The notes under the pieces are model-generated. The model did no database searches. It worked only from the letters and a program-made list of their open reading frames with translations, and was not told the DNA's origin. Shown here piece by piece: positions 35,501 through 47,000 of a DNA stretch of 64,000 bases (the first letter of the stretch is position 1; each line of letters starts with the position of its first letter). The translations under genes and the position numbers were made by a program. The stretch is from Chloroflexota bacterium (GTDB lineage: Bacteria > Chloroflexota > UBA6077 > JACCZL01), in NCBI GenBank assembly GCA_020850535.1, contig JADZEM010000063.1:1-64000 (forward strand), in the 5' to 3' direction.

Positions 35501-36283
35501 ATGTCCACACTGCCGTTTGACTCGGGTGATCTCGCGCACTGGATGGCTCGCCCAGAGCCTTTGCCCGATCCAGCGGTACGGCTGATCTGCTTCCCGTACG
35601 CAGGCGGCGGCGTCGCGCAGTACCTCCCATGGCGAGCGCTGCTGCCGCCACGAGTTGAGTTGTGCGCGTGGAAGCTGCCGGGGCGTGAGAGTCGCTTACG
35701 CGAACCGCCCGCGACGCGGCTGACGGCGCTTGCCGCGATGCTGGCGCAGACGCTCCTGCCCTTGACGGACCGGCCGTTCGCGTTCTTCGGACACAGTCTC
35801 GGCGCCCTCGTTGCCTTCGAGACGGCCCAATCGCTGCGTCGCGCGGGGCTCCCGATGCCGGAGTGGTTGTTCGTCTCGGGTCGAGCGGCTCCGCACATCG
35901 TGTCCACTGCCCCCCCGATCCACCAGTTGCCCCCGGCGGCCTTTGTTGCCGAGATCGTGCGGCGCTATGACGGGATCCCACGGGCTGTGCTTGCGGAGCC
36001 CGCGCTCCTGAGGCTGCTCCTGCCGACGCTCCGTGCGGACCTTGCCATGCTCGAGACGTACCACTACGCGCAAGAAACGCCTCTGCCCTGCCCCATCTCC
36101 GTCTTCGGCGGTCGCCAGGATCAGCACACCCCCATTCCGTCGCTCCAGGAGTGGCAGCGCCAGACGTGCAACACGTTCCGCGTCGAGACGTTTCCTGGCG
36201 GCCATTTCTACTTGCAGACCGAGCGCACCGCCCTGGTGGATACGCTGACGCGCGACCTGACCCCGTTGCTTGAGCAGCCGTAG
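35501..36283 (+). CDS. Type II (editing) thioesterase
   Basis: Stand-alone thioesterase of 260 aa, GrsT/RifR family, which removes stalled or mis-primed acyl groups from PKS and NRPS carrier domains. The N-terminal signature RLICFPYAGGG is followed by GHSLGA (nucleophile Ser99), Asp in GGRQDQHTP and His in PGGHFYL, completing the triad. The ATG at 35501 gives MSTLPFDSGD; longer in-frame readings add unrelated residues. It is the only biosynthetic gene on the plus strand, convergent with the exporter gene (42-bp gap). It could in principle also release the final product, since the terminal NRPS lacks a thioesterase domain. Confidence 0.9.
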   Translation: MSTLPFDSGDLAHWMARPEPLPDPAVRLICFPYAGGGVAQYLPWRALLPPRVELCAWKLPGRESRLREPPATRLTALAAMLAQTLLPLTDRPFAFFGHSLGALVAFETAQSLRRAGLPMPEWLFVSGRAAPHIVSTAPPIHQLPPAAFVAEIVRRYDGIPRAVLAEPALLRLLLPTLRADLAMLETYHYAQETPLPCPISVFGGRQDQHTPIPSLQEWQRQTCNTFRVETFPGGHFYLQTERTALVDTLTRDLTPLLEQP

Positions 36284-36325
36284 TGGCAGGGGCAGTCGCA
36301 GCCGCGTGGGCACTCGTTGCGGTGT

Positions 36326-37234
36326 TCACGCTCGTCTCATCTCCATCACCACGTAGCCCCCGATTCCGGCCGCAACCGTCAATGCCCCAACCGCCACGAA
36401 CAGGTTGGGTGTCCGGCCGGTCAGTAGGCCGAGCAGCACAAACCAGAGCGGCTGCGTGAATGCGAGTGGCGCCACCGTGCTGGCCGGCGCGACGCTCAGG
36501 GCATAGTCGAGCATCCAGAGCAGGACGAATCCCATGCTGCCGACCCCCATCATGGCGATCAGTGCGTCGAAGTCTGGCGCGCGCCAGAAGAACGGAAGCA
36601 CCGCGCTGAGCACCACAAACACAACCGCCGCCGTGTAGAAGAGGTTGGTCGTCGGGGCTTCGTTACGCAGGATGCGGGTGCAGATCACATACACGCCGAA
36701 CGAGAGCGCCATGCCGAGCGCCAGCAGCAGCGGCCGCCAGAAGAGGTGAGACGCGGGCTGCAGGATGAGGACGACACCGACAAATGCGATCGCGGCGCAC
36801 AGATACTGGCCCGGCTGCACCCGTTCTCCAAGCACCAGCCCCCCGAACAACACGACCAGCAACGGCGAGATCCAGAAGACAGCGAGAATGTCGTTCGGGG
36901 GCAGCAGCCTGGCGGCGAACAGGAAGCAGGCTGGCATCCCAAGCATCAGGGCGCCACGTCCAAGTTGCAGCCACAATCTGGACGTTCGCACCAACGCTGT
37001 CCGCCTTCGTGGGGCGAACACCACGAGCATGAGGGCCAGGTGTGTGCCGTACCGAGCCCAGACAACCTCAAAGCCGGAGTAGCCTGCCAGCGCCTGCGCC
37101 GCGCCGACCTCAATGAACGCCCAGATCGCCATGGCAAGACACATGGCGCCGCGCGCGAGCCAGAGCCGCCGCGAATCGGGAGACACGCCCGCAGGCTGGT
37201 CGGCTGTCACCGCTGACATCGCGGGGAGACTCAT
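36326..37234 (-). CDS. EamA/DMT-family transporter
   Basis: Integral membrane protein of 302 aa with about ten hydrophobic spans arranged as two EamA repeats (for example AVFWISPLLVVLFGGLVLGE in the first and LAFTQPLWFVLLGLLTGR in the second). Drug/metabolite transporters of this type export amino acids and small metabolites. The ATG overlaps the stop of the upstream PKS gene as ATGA, so it is translated with the assembly line and is a good candidate for exporting or protecting against the product. It is the last gene of the first minus-strand unit. Confidence 0.85.
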   Translation of the reverse strand: MSLPAMSAVTADQPAGVSPDSRRLWLARGAMCLAMAIWAFIEVGAAQALAGYSGFEVVWARYGTHLALMLVVFAPRRRTALVRTSRLWLQLGRGALMLGMPACFLFAARLLPPNDILAVFWISPLLVVLFGGLVLGERVQPGQYLCAAIAFVGVVLILQPASHLFWRPLLLALGMALSFGVYVICTRILRNEAPTTNLFYTAAVVFVVLSAVLPFFWRAPDFDALIAMMGVGSMGFVLLWMLDYALSVAPASTVAPLAFTQPLWFVLLGLLTGRTPNLFVAVGALTVAAGIGGYVVMEMRRA

Positions 37235-40200
37235 GGCATGCGCGCCAGTCTGGCCGACAGGAGTTCGGCAAGCTCATGCTCGGAGAGATCGTACGGATCC
37301 GTCTCGGCATGCATGGACGTGGTCTCAGCGTCTTTCGCGTGCATCTCCTCGCCAGACCCGCCGGCGTCTGCCTGCGGCAGCAGGTGTGCGACCTTCGTGA
37401 GCAGGACATCCGTCAGCGCGGAGATGTTCGGGTAGTTGAACGTGAGGCTCGTCGGCAGAGGCTGACCGACGGCTTCCTCCAGGCGCGCGCGCAGCTCCAC
37501 CGCCATGAGCGAATCCATGCCGAGGTCAAAAAGCCCCCGGTTCGGATCGATCTCCCGCGTCAGATCGATACGCAGCACCCGCCCCACGGTGCGTGCGACA
37601 AACGCGAGTGCGAGCGGGCGCCGTTCGGACTCTGGGGCCCCAACGAGTCGATCGAGCAACGTCGATACGGCGGATGCTGGCGCCTCCCGAGCGGCGCGCT
37701 TGTCCACGGTCAAGTGCGCCAGGAGGGGCCGCCTTCGGCGGGCCTCATAGACCGGCTTCAACACGCTCCAGTCGATGGACGCGACCGTCGCCTGGCAGCG
37801 GGCAGGATCGGAGAGCAATCCCCCCAGCGCGGACAGCGCCGCGGAGGTCGGCATTGGACGCAGCCCAACAGACCCATAGCTCGACCGCTGCTCGGCAGTC
37901 GTCGCCCGCATCTCCTCCCAGGTCCCCCAGCAGACGCTGAGCGCTGGATACCCCTGTGCTCGACGATAGTGAGCGAACACATTCAGGAATTCGTTCGCTG
38001 CCGCGTAGTGCGCCATGCCGTTGACGCCCAACAACGAGGCCGTGGATGAGAACAGGACGAAGAAGTCGAGATCCAGGGCGCCGGTCAGCTCGTGCAGCAG
38101 CCAGGCGCCTGTCACCTTTGGTCGGAGCATTCGCGACAGGGCGTCCACGGTGAGATCGCGGACCGCGCTGAGATCAAGCGCTGCCGCCGCGTGGATGACG
38201 CCGCGCAGCGGTGGAAGATCGCTGCCGAAGCGGTCGAACAGCGCCACCATATGCGCCCGGTCGGCGACATCCCCCTTGACGACGGTCACCGAGGCCCCCC
38301 GCGCTTCGATCACGCGGATCGCCTCGACCTGCGCATGCGCTCGACTCGTCGGGTCCAGGTCCGCCCAGTCCGAGCGCTCCGGAAGACCAGTTCGAGATTG
38401 CAGCACGAGGTGGCGTGCGCCTTGATCGGCCATCCAACCGGCCAACTTGAGGCCCAGGCCGCCAGGCCCACCCGTGATGAGATAGCTTGCCTGTGCGTCC
38501 CAACGGAGTGGCTGCCCGGCCTGCACGCTGTCCGGCGTCAGCCGCGCCACCAGCCGTCGGCCGCCCCGAATGGCGATCTGGTCCTCGTCGCTCGCCAACA
38601 CGAGCGTCTCGTAGACCGCCCGTGCGGACGTCTGCATCGAGTCCTTGCCGCTGAGGTCGAGCAGCCCGCCCCAGATGTCGGGATGTTCGAGCGCGATCAC
38701 CCGGCCGAAACCCCACAGTGGAGCCTGCGCCACCGCGAGTCCGATGGCCTCGCCGTCGTGGACCGTGAGCGGCTGCGCCTCTCGGGTCACGAGCCAGAGA
38801 GACGACGTGCTGGTACCGGCCATTTGAACCAGTGCCTGCGTCAGCAGCAGCGCGCTCGCGCATCCGAGATCGTTCGCCGACGTACGCGTCTGCTCGTCAA
38901 CATGGTCGCCAGGAGCGATATCAAGGCTCCACAGATGCACCACGCGGCGCGCTTGTCCAGCAGGCAGACCCGTCGCGTTGAGCGCACGCGCATAGTCCGC
39001 TTTCGAGGACGGATCAATCTGTACGCGGCCGGGAGCTAGCTCGGCGTACTGCGCTCCTCGAACGACGATCCGGCACGACTCGCCGCGCGTGGCGATCAGG
39101 GCGGCCAGCGTGTCACCCACACCGCTGTCGTCGGCAAAGATCGTCCAGTGCGGCTTTGGCGTGGCCGGTGCGATGGGAAGGTTTTCGGCGGGCGGTCGCT
39201 GCGCCAGGAGCACCGTCTGTCCGACCCCGATGCCGAGGGATGGGCCGTGCGGAAGCGCCAGGGCTTCGACGAACCCGGCGTCCGCGAGCGTGTCGAGCCA
39301 GCGATCTGGCGCCAAGAGCGGATGGTCTGGCCGCCGATCATGGTCAGCGAACTTCCACCATCCTTCAGTGAGGCCAAAGGTCAGGTCCACCCAGTGCAAC
39401 GGCATCGTTGCTTCGAGGACCAGCAGCAGCCCACCCGGGGCGAGCAGATGCTTTGCGTGCCCCAGCGTGCGCCCGAGATCCTCCGTCGCATGGAGCACAT
39501 TCGCGGCGATGATGATGTCGAACGACTCCGCTGCAAACCCCTGCGGCTCAGGATCACGCTCGGCGTCAAGACGCTGGAAGCGCACGCACGGCGCTTCGGA
39601 GAATCGTGCCTCAGCCTGAGCCAGCAGCGTCGGCGAGATATCGGTGAACACGTACTCGGTCCGATCCACTGGAAGGACCGAGAGCAGGCTCGCTGTCGTC
39701 GCGCCGGTGCCAGCGCCGATCTCCAGTACGCGAAGCCGTCGATCCGCCGGCAGCCCACCGAGGGAGGTTTCGAGGCACGCGCGAAGCAGACGGTGACTGA
39801 ACTGTGCGGACGGCGAGGATTCGTACAGTGGCTGCACAAGTTCGGAGGAGCCATCTGGGAAGAGCAGGTGCAGCGGATCGACATCGCCCCGTAGCACATC
39901 GGCGAGACGCTCGCCGCAACGGATCAGCAGCCGTGCCTCAGACGCCACGCATGGGAAGTCGGCCTCAACGGCGCGCGCCGCGTCACCAGCCGGGCCGGGC
40001 TCAGCGTGACCATCGACACTCCCTGCGGGCATCGTGGCCGACGTGGGCGCGTGACGATCCTGGCGAAGCCAGCCGAGCATGCGGTGGAAGAGGCGTCGGT
40101 GACGGGGCGCCACCCCAAGCGCTTGCGCCGTCATCTCAGGCGCATCGTCGGCCGGGAGCCGCCGCTGCCCGAGCGCCTGGATCGCCTGACGGGCGTACTG

Positions 40201-43200
40201 GACGGCCACCGCCTCAAGCCGAGGCATCGCCGCGAGGAACTCGGCGAGGGCGCCGTCTGCCGAGGCAACGGTGGCAACTTCCTCCAGCCTCGCATCGAGG
40301 CGCTCACGGGATGGGAGCCAGGTAGCCAGCGGCTCAAGCGCACCGTCAACGGCAGCGGCGTCCGCCGGCTCCCAACGCAGCTGATGCAGCCACGCTTTCC
40401 ATGCGCCGCTGGAGGCATGCAGCAGCGCCGCGCGGCTCGCCCGGCGGATCGCAAGCCCTTCGACGATGGCGACTGTGCCTCGGCCGACATCGTACAACCA
40501 GGCGTCGGCTATGAAAGCATCACCACCGGCGAGCGTCGTCGGCCGCAGCTGAATATGGCTGCGAAGTTGCCGGCTCGGCCGGCCCAGGACGCGGAGCCGG
40601 TCGAAACTGACCAGGAGGTACGCGTCCTCCGTCGTCGTGGTGGGAATGGCAGCGCCCATCGCCTGAAGACAGGCGTCGAGCACGGCCGGATGGAGCCAGT
40701 ATGCGCCGGCCTCACCCTCCAGTGACTCCGGCAGGGTGATATCGGCCAGCGCCTCACCCTCGCCTCGCCAGATTCGCTGGATACCACGGAAGGCCGGACC
40801 AAACGCGAGGCCGAGTCCTGCGAGCCGCTCATAGTAGGTGGGGCCGTCGATCTCCTCCTGACACCGCGACTGAATCTCTTCGAGTGGCGTCGGGGGCGGA
40901 ACGGACGCACTGTGCAGGTCGCCAGCGGCTCGGCTGATGCGCACGTCAGTATGAAGCTGCCAGGTGTCGCTGCCATCATCCCGGCTGTACACCGCACAGG
41001 CCGTGGCCCCGTCAGGCATCTGCTGGAGCACCGTCTGCACGAGCCGGGGCGCTTCATCCGAAAGGATCAGTGGCTCGCGGATCGTGAAGTTCTCTAGCTG
41101 CAACATCGTCGAGCCGTACTCAGACGCCCCCGCCGCCAGCGCCATCTCGACAAAGGCCGGGGATGGCAGGATGACTGCATCGAACACGCGATGATCCGCC
41201 AGGAACCACGGGCTGTCTGCGCGCATGGCGCGTTCAAACACGGCGCCGCTGATGGCCGGTGAGCGTAGCCGCCCTCCCAGGAGCGGATGCTCATCGCGGG
41301 ATGAGGCCGGCTGTGTGCGCTCGGCCGGCGCCGCGGATGTCTCGATCCAGTAGCGTTCGCGCTGGAACGGATACGTGGGCAGCGCGATCTTCCGTAGCTC
41401 ATAGTCACGGTCAAAGCCGGCCCAGTCGACGGCAACCCCTTCCGCGTACAGCGCGCCCAGTGACGTGAGCAACTGCTCCCAGTCATCGATGCCCCGCCGA
41501 AGAGACGGGAGCCAGACGCCGAAGTCCCCGGAGAACACCTGCTGGCCCAGGCCGGTCAACACCGGCGCGGGTCCGATCTCGACGAAGTGTCGGTACCCTT
41601 GCGCCCGGAGCGTCTGGAGCGCCCGCGCAAACTGGACCGCCTCACGAGCGTGCCGCCGCCAGTACGACGGCGTCCCGAGCTCCTCTCGGACCATATCGCC
41701 GGTCATGCCCGAGACGACATCGATCCCCGGTTCCTGCCAGGTGACGCTCGCCGCGGCGCGCTCGAAGGCATCGAGCATGGGATCCATCAACGGCGAATGC
41801 GAAGCAATCGAGATGGCAAGCTCCCGCACCTCGAGCCCTTGAGCCTGCAACACCGCCAGCGCCGAGCGAAGCGCACCACGCTCGCCGGCAATGGTGACGT
41901 TCTCCAGGCCGTTGACCGCGGCGACCGAAACCTTGCCGCCGATGCCAGCCAGCGCGCGCCGGACTGTTTGCTCATCGGTGCGCACCGATGCCATGGCGCC
42001 TGGCGGGGTCAGCGTCTGCATCAGATGTCCTCGCTCAGCAACCAGACGCAGCCCGTCTTCAAGGCTGAGTGCCCCAGCCACGCATGCCGCTACCAGTTCG
42101 CCTGCGCTGTGGCCGAGCACGGCTGATGGCCTGATTCCCCAGCTTCTCCAGAGCTCGGTCAGTGCGTACTGGACGGCAAAGAGGGCCGGCTGGGTGTACA
42201 TGGTCTGATCGAGCAGACCGGCCGCCGCGTCCATTGACTCCTCGTCAGCGGTCCAGATAATGGAGAGCAGCGGCCGGTCCAGATGTGGCTCCAGGAGCGT
42301 CGCGCACAGGTCCAGCGCACGACGAAACGTGGGCTGCGTCTCGTACAGACGTCGCCCCATGTCTCGATACTGCGCACCTTGAGCCGTGAACAGGAAGGCC
42401 ACATCCGGAGGCATGTTCCCAGAGGGATGCCCGACGATCAGCCCGTCCGACGGGGTTCCCGTGTGCAGCGCCGCCAGCGCGTCACGGACGCCTGCGTGCG
42501 AGGCTGCCACGATGGCCGCTCGATGATCGAAGTCTGATCGCCCGGCGTTGGCAGTGTGCGCGAGATCTGCCAGCGCAACGTCTGGATTGCGCTCGAGAAA
42601 TGTGTGCAACTGCTCGGCCATCGTCCGCAGTGCTGGCTGGGTTCTGGCCGAGAGGCTCACGAGATGGCGCGGACGCTCGACACGGTTGACCCGGACATCC
42701 GATGCGGGGGCCGCCTCAACCACGATGTGGGCGTTCGTACCGCTGAATCCGAACGAGCTGACCCCGGCGATACGTCGTCCCCGCGGGTGGTTCGGCCACT
42801 GCGTCAGCCGATCGACGACGCTGATGCCGAGACGATCCCAGTCGACGTGCGGGCTGGGCGTCTGGAAGTGTAGTTGGCGCGGCAACACCCCCTGCTGAAG
42901 CGAGAGGATCACCTTGATCAACCCGGCGATGCCGGCGGCGGACTCCAGATGCCCCAGATTGGTCTTGACCGACCCGATCAGCAGCGGCCGGTCTTGCGGG
43001 AGGCCACTGCCGATGGCTGCCCCGAGCGCCTGCACTTCGATGGGGTCGCCCAGCGCGGTCCCGGTCCCGTGCGCCTCGACATAGCTCACGTCAGATGGTT
43101 CGACGCCAGCGTCTGCCAGCGCCTGTCGGATGACCGCCACCTGCGATGGGCCGTTCGGTGCCGTGATGCCGTTACTGCGGCCATCCTGGTTCGTCGCCGA

Positions 43201-44097
43201 GCCCCGGATCACCGCCAGGATCGTGTCGCCCTCAGACTCGGCGTCGGCCAGGCGCTTGAGCACCACGAAGCCGCATCCCTCTGAGCGCACAAAGCCATCC
43301 GCTGCCGCGTCAAACGCCTTACAGCGGCCATCTGAGGACATCATGTGCGCGCGCGAGAGCGCGATGGTCGTCGCAGGGGATAGGATGGCGTTCACGCCGC
43401 CGGCCAGGGCCATCCGACAGTCACCGGAACGGAGTCCCTGCACGGCCAGGTGGACCGCGACCAGTGACGACGAGCAGGCCGTGTCAACGGAGATACTCGG
43501 CCCTTGCAACCCGAGTACGTACGACAGCCGGCCCGAGGCGACACTGTAGGCGTTCCCGGTCGCTGCGTAGGTATCGAGCAACTCAGGCTCCTGGGAAAGG
43601 AGCGTCCGGCCGTAGTCGCCATTGCAGATGCCCAGGAAGACACCCGTCGCGGAGCCATGCAGCCGGTCGGGCGCATACCCGGCGTGCTCGAGCGCCTCCC
43701 ACCCGACTTCGAGGGTGAGCCGCTGCTGCGGATCGAGGCTACGCGCCTCGCGTGGCGACATCCCGAAGAACTCGGCGTCGAACCGGTCCACGTTCGTCAG
43801 GAAGCCACCCCACCGGCTCGCCACCTTTCCCGGCGCGTCCGGATTCGGATCGAAAAGTGCATCGGCATCCCAGCGCGAGCGTGGCGTCTCTTCGATGGCG
43901 TCCCGCCCTTCGGCCAGGAGATCCCAGAATTGCGCCGGACCGTGCACGCCCCCGGGGAACCGGCAGCCGAGGCCGATCACCGCGATCGGCTCCGGCTGGC
44001 TCGGCTTGCCAGCCCCCAGCTTGGCCTGAAGGTCCAGCACCAGAAGCGCCAGACGGTTCGGCGAAAGCCTGGTCAACCGCTCGTACAGACTACTCAT
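37231..44097 (-). CDS. Type I PKS module KS-AT-DH(degenerate)-cMT-KR-ACP
   Basis: Module of 2288 aa (M4). KS is intact (DTACSSS, Cys208). AT has GHSAG (~665) and IASH (~765) instead of HAFH, which points to methylmalonyl-CoA or another branched extender. The DH motif reads [10 protein letters not shown] (~969), with the conserved Gly replaced by Asp, though the second Asp (DACLQ, ~1141) is kept. A C-methyltransferase follows ([10 protein letters not shown], ~1462; NVLHAT). KR has GGPGGLG (~1877) and Tyr ~2027 (HYAAANEF) but no LDD motif. There is no ER. ACP Ser ~2194 ([10 protein letters not shown]). Methylmalonyl plus methylation would give a quaternary carbon that cannot be dehydrated, matching the altered DH; a beta-hydroxy gem-dimethyl unit is predicted. 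Start overlaps the upstream stop (ATGA). Confidence 0.95.
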   Translation of the reverse strand: MSSLYERLTRLSPNRLALLVLDLQAKLGAGKPSQPEPIAVIGLGCRFPGGVHGPAQFWDLLAEGRDAIEETPRSRWDADALFDPNPDAPGKVASRWGGFLTNVDRFDAEFFGMSPREARSLDPQQRLTLEVGWEALEHAGYAPDRLHGSATGVFLGICNGDYGRTLLSQEPELLDTYAATGNAYSVASGRLSYVLGLQGPSISVDTACSSSLVAVHLAVQGLRSGDCRMALAGGVNAILSPATTIALSRAHMMSSDGRCKAFDAAADGFVRSEGCGFVVLKRLADAESEGDTILAVIRGSATNQDGRSNGITAPNGPSQVAVIRQALADAGVEPSDVSYVEAHGTGTALGDPIEVQALGAAIGSGLPQDRPLLIGSVKTNLGHLESAAGIAGLIKVILSLQQGVLPRQLHFQTPSPHVDWDRLGISVVDRLTQWPNHPRGRRIAGVSSFGFSGTNAHIVVEAAPASDVRVNRVERPRHLVSLSARTQPALRTMAEQLHTFLERNPDVALADLAHTANAGRSDFDHRAAIVAASHAGVRDALAALHTGTPSDGLIVGHPSGNMPPDVAFLFTAQGAQYRDMGRRLYETQPTFRRALDLCATLLEPHLDRPLLSIIWTADEESMDAAAGLLDQTMYTQPALFAVQYALTELWRSWGIRPSAVLGHSAGELVAACVAGALSLEDGLRLVAERGHLMQTLTPPGAMASVRTDEQTVRRALAGIGGKVSVAAVNGLENVTIAGERGALRSALAVLQAQGLEVRELAISIASHSPLMDPMLDAFERAAASVTWQEPGIDVVSGMTGDMVREELGTPSYWRRHAREAVQFARALQTLRAQGYRHFVEIGPAPVLTGLGQQVFSGDFGVWLPSLRRGIDDWEQLLTSLGALYAEGVAVDWAGFDRDYELRKIALPTYPFQRERYWIETSAAPAERTQPASSRDEHPLLGGRLRSPAISGAVFERAMRADSPWFLADHRVFDAVILPSPAFVEMALAAGASEYGSTMLQLENFTIREPLILSDEAPRLVQTVLQQMPDGATACAVYSRDDGSDTWQLHTDVRISRAAGDLHSASVPPPTPLEEIQSRCQEEIDGPTYYERLAGLGLAFGPAFRGIQRIWRGEGEALADITLPESLEGEAGAYWLHPAVLDACLQAMGAAIPTTTTEDAYLLVSFDRLRVLGRPSRQLRSHIQLRPTTLAGGDAFIADAWLYDVGRGTVAIVEGLAIRRASRAALLHASSGAWKAWLHQLRWEPADAAAVDGALEPLATWLPSRERLDARLEEVATVASADGALAEFLAAMPRLEAVAVQYARQAIQALGQRRLPADDAPEMTAQALGVAPRHRRLFHRMLGWLRQDRHAPTSATMPAGSVDGHAEPGPAGDAARAVEADFPCVASEARLLIRCGERLADVLRGDVDPLHLLFPDGSSELVQPLYESSPSAQFSHRLLRACLETSLGGLPADRRLRVLEIGAGTGATTASLLSVLPVDRTEYVFTDISPTLLAQAEARFSEAPCVRFQRLDAERDPEPQGFAAESFDIIIAANVLHATEDLGRTLGHAKHLLAPGGLLLVLEATMPLHWVDLTFGLTEGWWKFADHDRRPDHPLLAPDRWLDTLADAGFVEALALPHGPSLGIGVGQTVLLAQRPPAENLPIAPATPKPHWTIFADDSGVGDTLAALIATRGESCRIVVRGAQYAELAPGRVQIDPSSKADYARALNATGLPAGQARRVVHLWSLDIAPGDHVDEQTRTSANDLGCASALLLTQALVQMAGTSTSSLWLVTREAQPLTVHDGEAIGLAVAQAPLWGFGRVIALEHPDIWGGLLDLSGKDSMQTSARAVYETLVLASDEDQIAIRGGRRLVARLTPDSVQAGQPLRWDAQASYLITGGPGGLGLKLAGWMADQGARHLVLQSRTGLPERSDWADLDPTSRAHAQVEAIRVIEARGASVTVVKGDVADRAHMVALFDRFGSDLPPLRGVIHAAAALDLSAVRDLTVDALSRMLRPKVTGAWLLHELTGALDLDFFVLFSSTASLLGVNGMAHYAAANEFLNVFAHYRRAQGYPALSVCWGTWEEMRATTAEQRSSYGSVGLRPMPTSAALSALGGLLSDPARCQATVASIDWSVLKPVYEARRRRPLLAHLTVDKRAAREAPASAVSTLLDRLVGAPESERRPLALAFVARTVGRVLRIDLTREIDPNRGLFDLGMDSLMAVELRARLEEAVGQPLPTSLTFNYPNISALTDVLLTKVAHLLPQADAGGSGEEMHAKDAETTSMHAETDPYDLSEHELAELLSARLARMP

Positions 44098-47000
44098 CGG
44101 TCGCGCTCCAGCATCCGCTTCACGCCCAGACGTTCGACCTCGTCCTCGGAGAGGTCTTCGAGCGCCGCGAGCAAGACCTCTATCGCCCGTCCATCGTCCA
44201 CATCAGAACCGGTGTCGCTCGGCAGATCGTCGCCGAGAAGGAACTCACGACCGGGCAGCGTCGAAGCGTCCGGCAGCCGGGAGGCGGCCATCTGCAGGAG
44301 CGGGATGCTGGCCGCGAGGTAGTCCGTCAGCGCCTCGCTGGTCGGGTGATCGAAAACGAGGGTGGCGGGGAGCGCACGATCCTCACCAAGCCCATGGGCC
44401 AGAACGTTGCGCAGCTCGACGGCCATCAGAGAGTCCAACCCAAGTTCATGGAGCGGCACACGCTCGCCGACTTGCTCAGGCCGCAGTCCCAGGATGCGAG
44501 CGCACTGCTCCTGCACGTAGGCAAGCAGCACACGCCGTCGGCGCTCCGGCGCCGCCGCTGCAAGGCGGTCGTGAAGATCGCTCGATGGCGCCGGTGCCGT
44601 ATCGGCCACGGCGACTGGCATCTGGACTGCCTGAACTCGACGAAAGAACGGGGGCCGCGGCTGGCTTCCATACCGCTCAAGGAATCGCGGCCAATCGACC
44701 GGCAGCACACCAACCTGCGCCGCTCCGTCCGCGAGCAGACGCTCGAAAGCCGTCAGCCCCTCGCCCGGCGAGATAGTCCCGACGCCACGCTCGGCAAGGC
44801 GCTCACGCACATCAGTGCCGGCTGCCGCCCCGACCTCCGACCAGCCACCCCAGTTGACGCTGGTCGCCGGTAGCCCCAGACCGTGACGATGATGCGCCAG
44901 GGCGTCCAGAAAGGCGTTGGCAGCGACATGATTGCCCTGTCCGGCGGACCCTACCAGCGAGGCCGCCGACGAGAACAGCACGAAGAAGTCGAGCGGCCGT
45001 GACCGCGTTGCGGTATGCAGGAGCCAGCTCCCGCCCACCTTCGGGCTGAGCACGTGCTGGAACCGCTCCCAGGTCTGCTGACCCAGCACGCCATCATGCA
45101 GCACGCCGGCCGAATGCACGACGCCGCGCAGCGGTCGCGTGGGGGTGTGCGCGAGCGTGAGCGCGCGCTCAACATCGGCCTCACAGGAGACATCGCCCTG
45201 GACCACCACGATCTCGGCCCCGGCCCGCGCCAGCCGCGCGATCTCTGCCCGAGCGCTGTCCGTAGGCAGGCTTCTCCCCATGAGCACAAGGCGCTGAGCG
45301 CCCCGTGCGACCAGGAGCTGTGCGACCTCCAGTCCCAGTCCCCGCAGGCCCCCCGTGATCAGGTAGGTGGCGTCTGCGCGGATTGCCGCTCCCGCTGCCG
45401 CAGCGCCTGCGCCCTGACTCAGGACGATCTTTCCGATGTGCCTGGCTTGCGCCATGAAGCGGAAGGCGTCCACGGCCTGATCGAGCGGGAAAGTCTGGGT
45501 CGGCAGTGGCGTCAGGGCTCCCTGCTCCGCCGCGCGCAGCAGATCGACGAGCATCGCGCGGATCACGTGCGGCTGCTCACGCGCTGTCTCACCCCAATCG
45601 ATGATGAAGTACTCGATGCGCCGCCCAAGCTGGCGTAGTTGCTCGGCGGCTACCTGCTCTTGCTTGCCGAGCTCCAGAAACCGGCCGCCGTCGCGCAACA
45701 ACGACAGGCTGAGCGGGATTGCCTCGCCGGTCAGAGCGTTGAGCACCAGATCCACGCCCTGACCGTCCGTAGCCTCGCGGATTTCGTGCGCAAATCCGAG
45801 CGACCGTGAGTCGAACACGTGTCGGACTCCCAGTGCCCTGAGATACCCCCGCTTTTCCACACTGCCCGCCGTGGCGAAGATCTCCACACCGGCTTGCAGC
45901 GCCAGTCGGACGGCAGCCAGCCCGACGCCCCCGGCCGCCGCGTGGATCAGCACTCGCTCGCCGGCCCGCATGTGGCCAAGATGGCTCAGGGCAAACTGGG
46001 CAGTGATGAAGGGGATCAGGAAGCCGGCCGCCTCCGCGAACGTGAGATTGTCCGGCTTCCGCGCGACCATGCTCGCCGGGGCCGTCACAAACGTGCCGAA
46101 AGCCCCAGGCGCCAACGCCACAACGGCGTCGCCCGGTATCAGCCCCTCGACGCCCGCGCCAACCGCGACAACGAACCCAGAGCACTCGCCACCGAGCGGC
46201 CCAGGGTCGCCCGGGTACATGCCGAGCACGTTGAGCACGTCCTTGAAGTTCAGACCAGTCCCCAGGACTTCGATTTCGATCTCACCCGCATCGGGCTGCC
46301 GCCGCGCCGCCGGCGCGAGCCGAAGATTGTCGATGGTTCCGCGTGCGCTGAAGCCGAGACGCACTGGCGTGTCGTTCGGCCGCTCGCGTGTCCGCAGCTC
46401 CGATGCCGGTGGTTCGCGACGTGTCAGACGCGCCACCAGCCGACGGCCAGCGCGCCAGGCCACCTGATCCTCTTCGTCGGGGCGAGTCACCTCGTCAAGG
46501 AGCACCTCAGCACACTGCCTCGACGGGGAATCGTCCAGGTCAATACGGATGGCGCGAAGCTCTGGGTGCTCAAGTGAAATCGTCCATCCCAGTCCCCACA
46601 ACGGCGACTGGCTGACATGAACAACAGGCCGTTCATCCTCCACCTGTGGGACAGCCTGGGCGTTTCGGGTCACGAGCCAGAGGCGTGGAACCTGGGCAAA
46701 CCCAGCCGCGCTGAGCTCCTGTACAAGATGGAGAGCGCTCCGGGAGGAATGTGCAATCGCCCGATCGAGGTCGGCTTCGCTGCTCCGCTCATCCGCGGCG
46801 CTGTCGAGGCTCCAGAGGTGCACCACGCCCGCGAGCGACGGCCCGTGTGACACGCGGATATCGGCCAGCAGCCGGCGAAAGTCAGCGGGCGCCGCCGGGG
46901 CAACTTCAACCCGCTGCCCGCCGTGCGCGCCGTAGGAAGCTCCAGGCACGACAACGGTTACCCGATGTCCATCGGACCGCAACGCCGCGGCCAGGGCATC

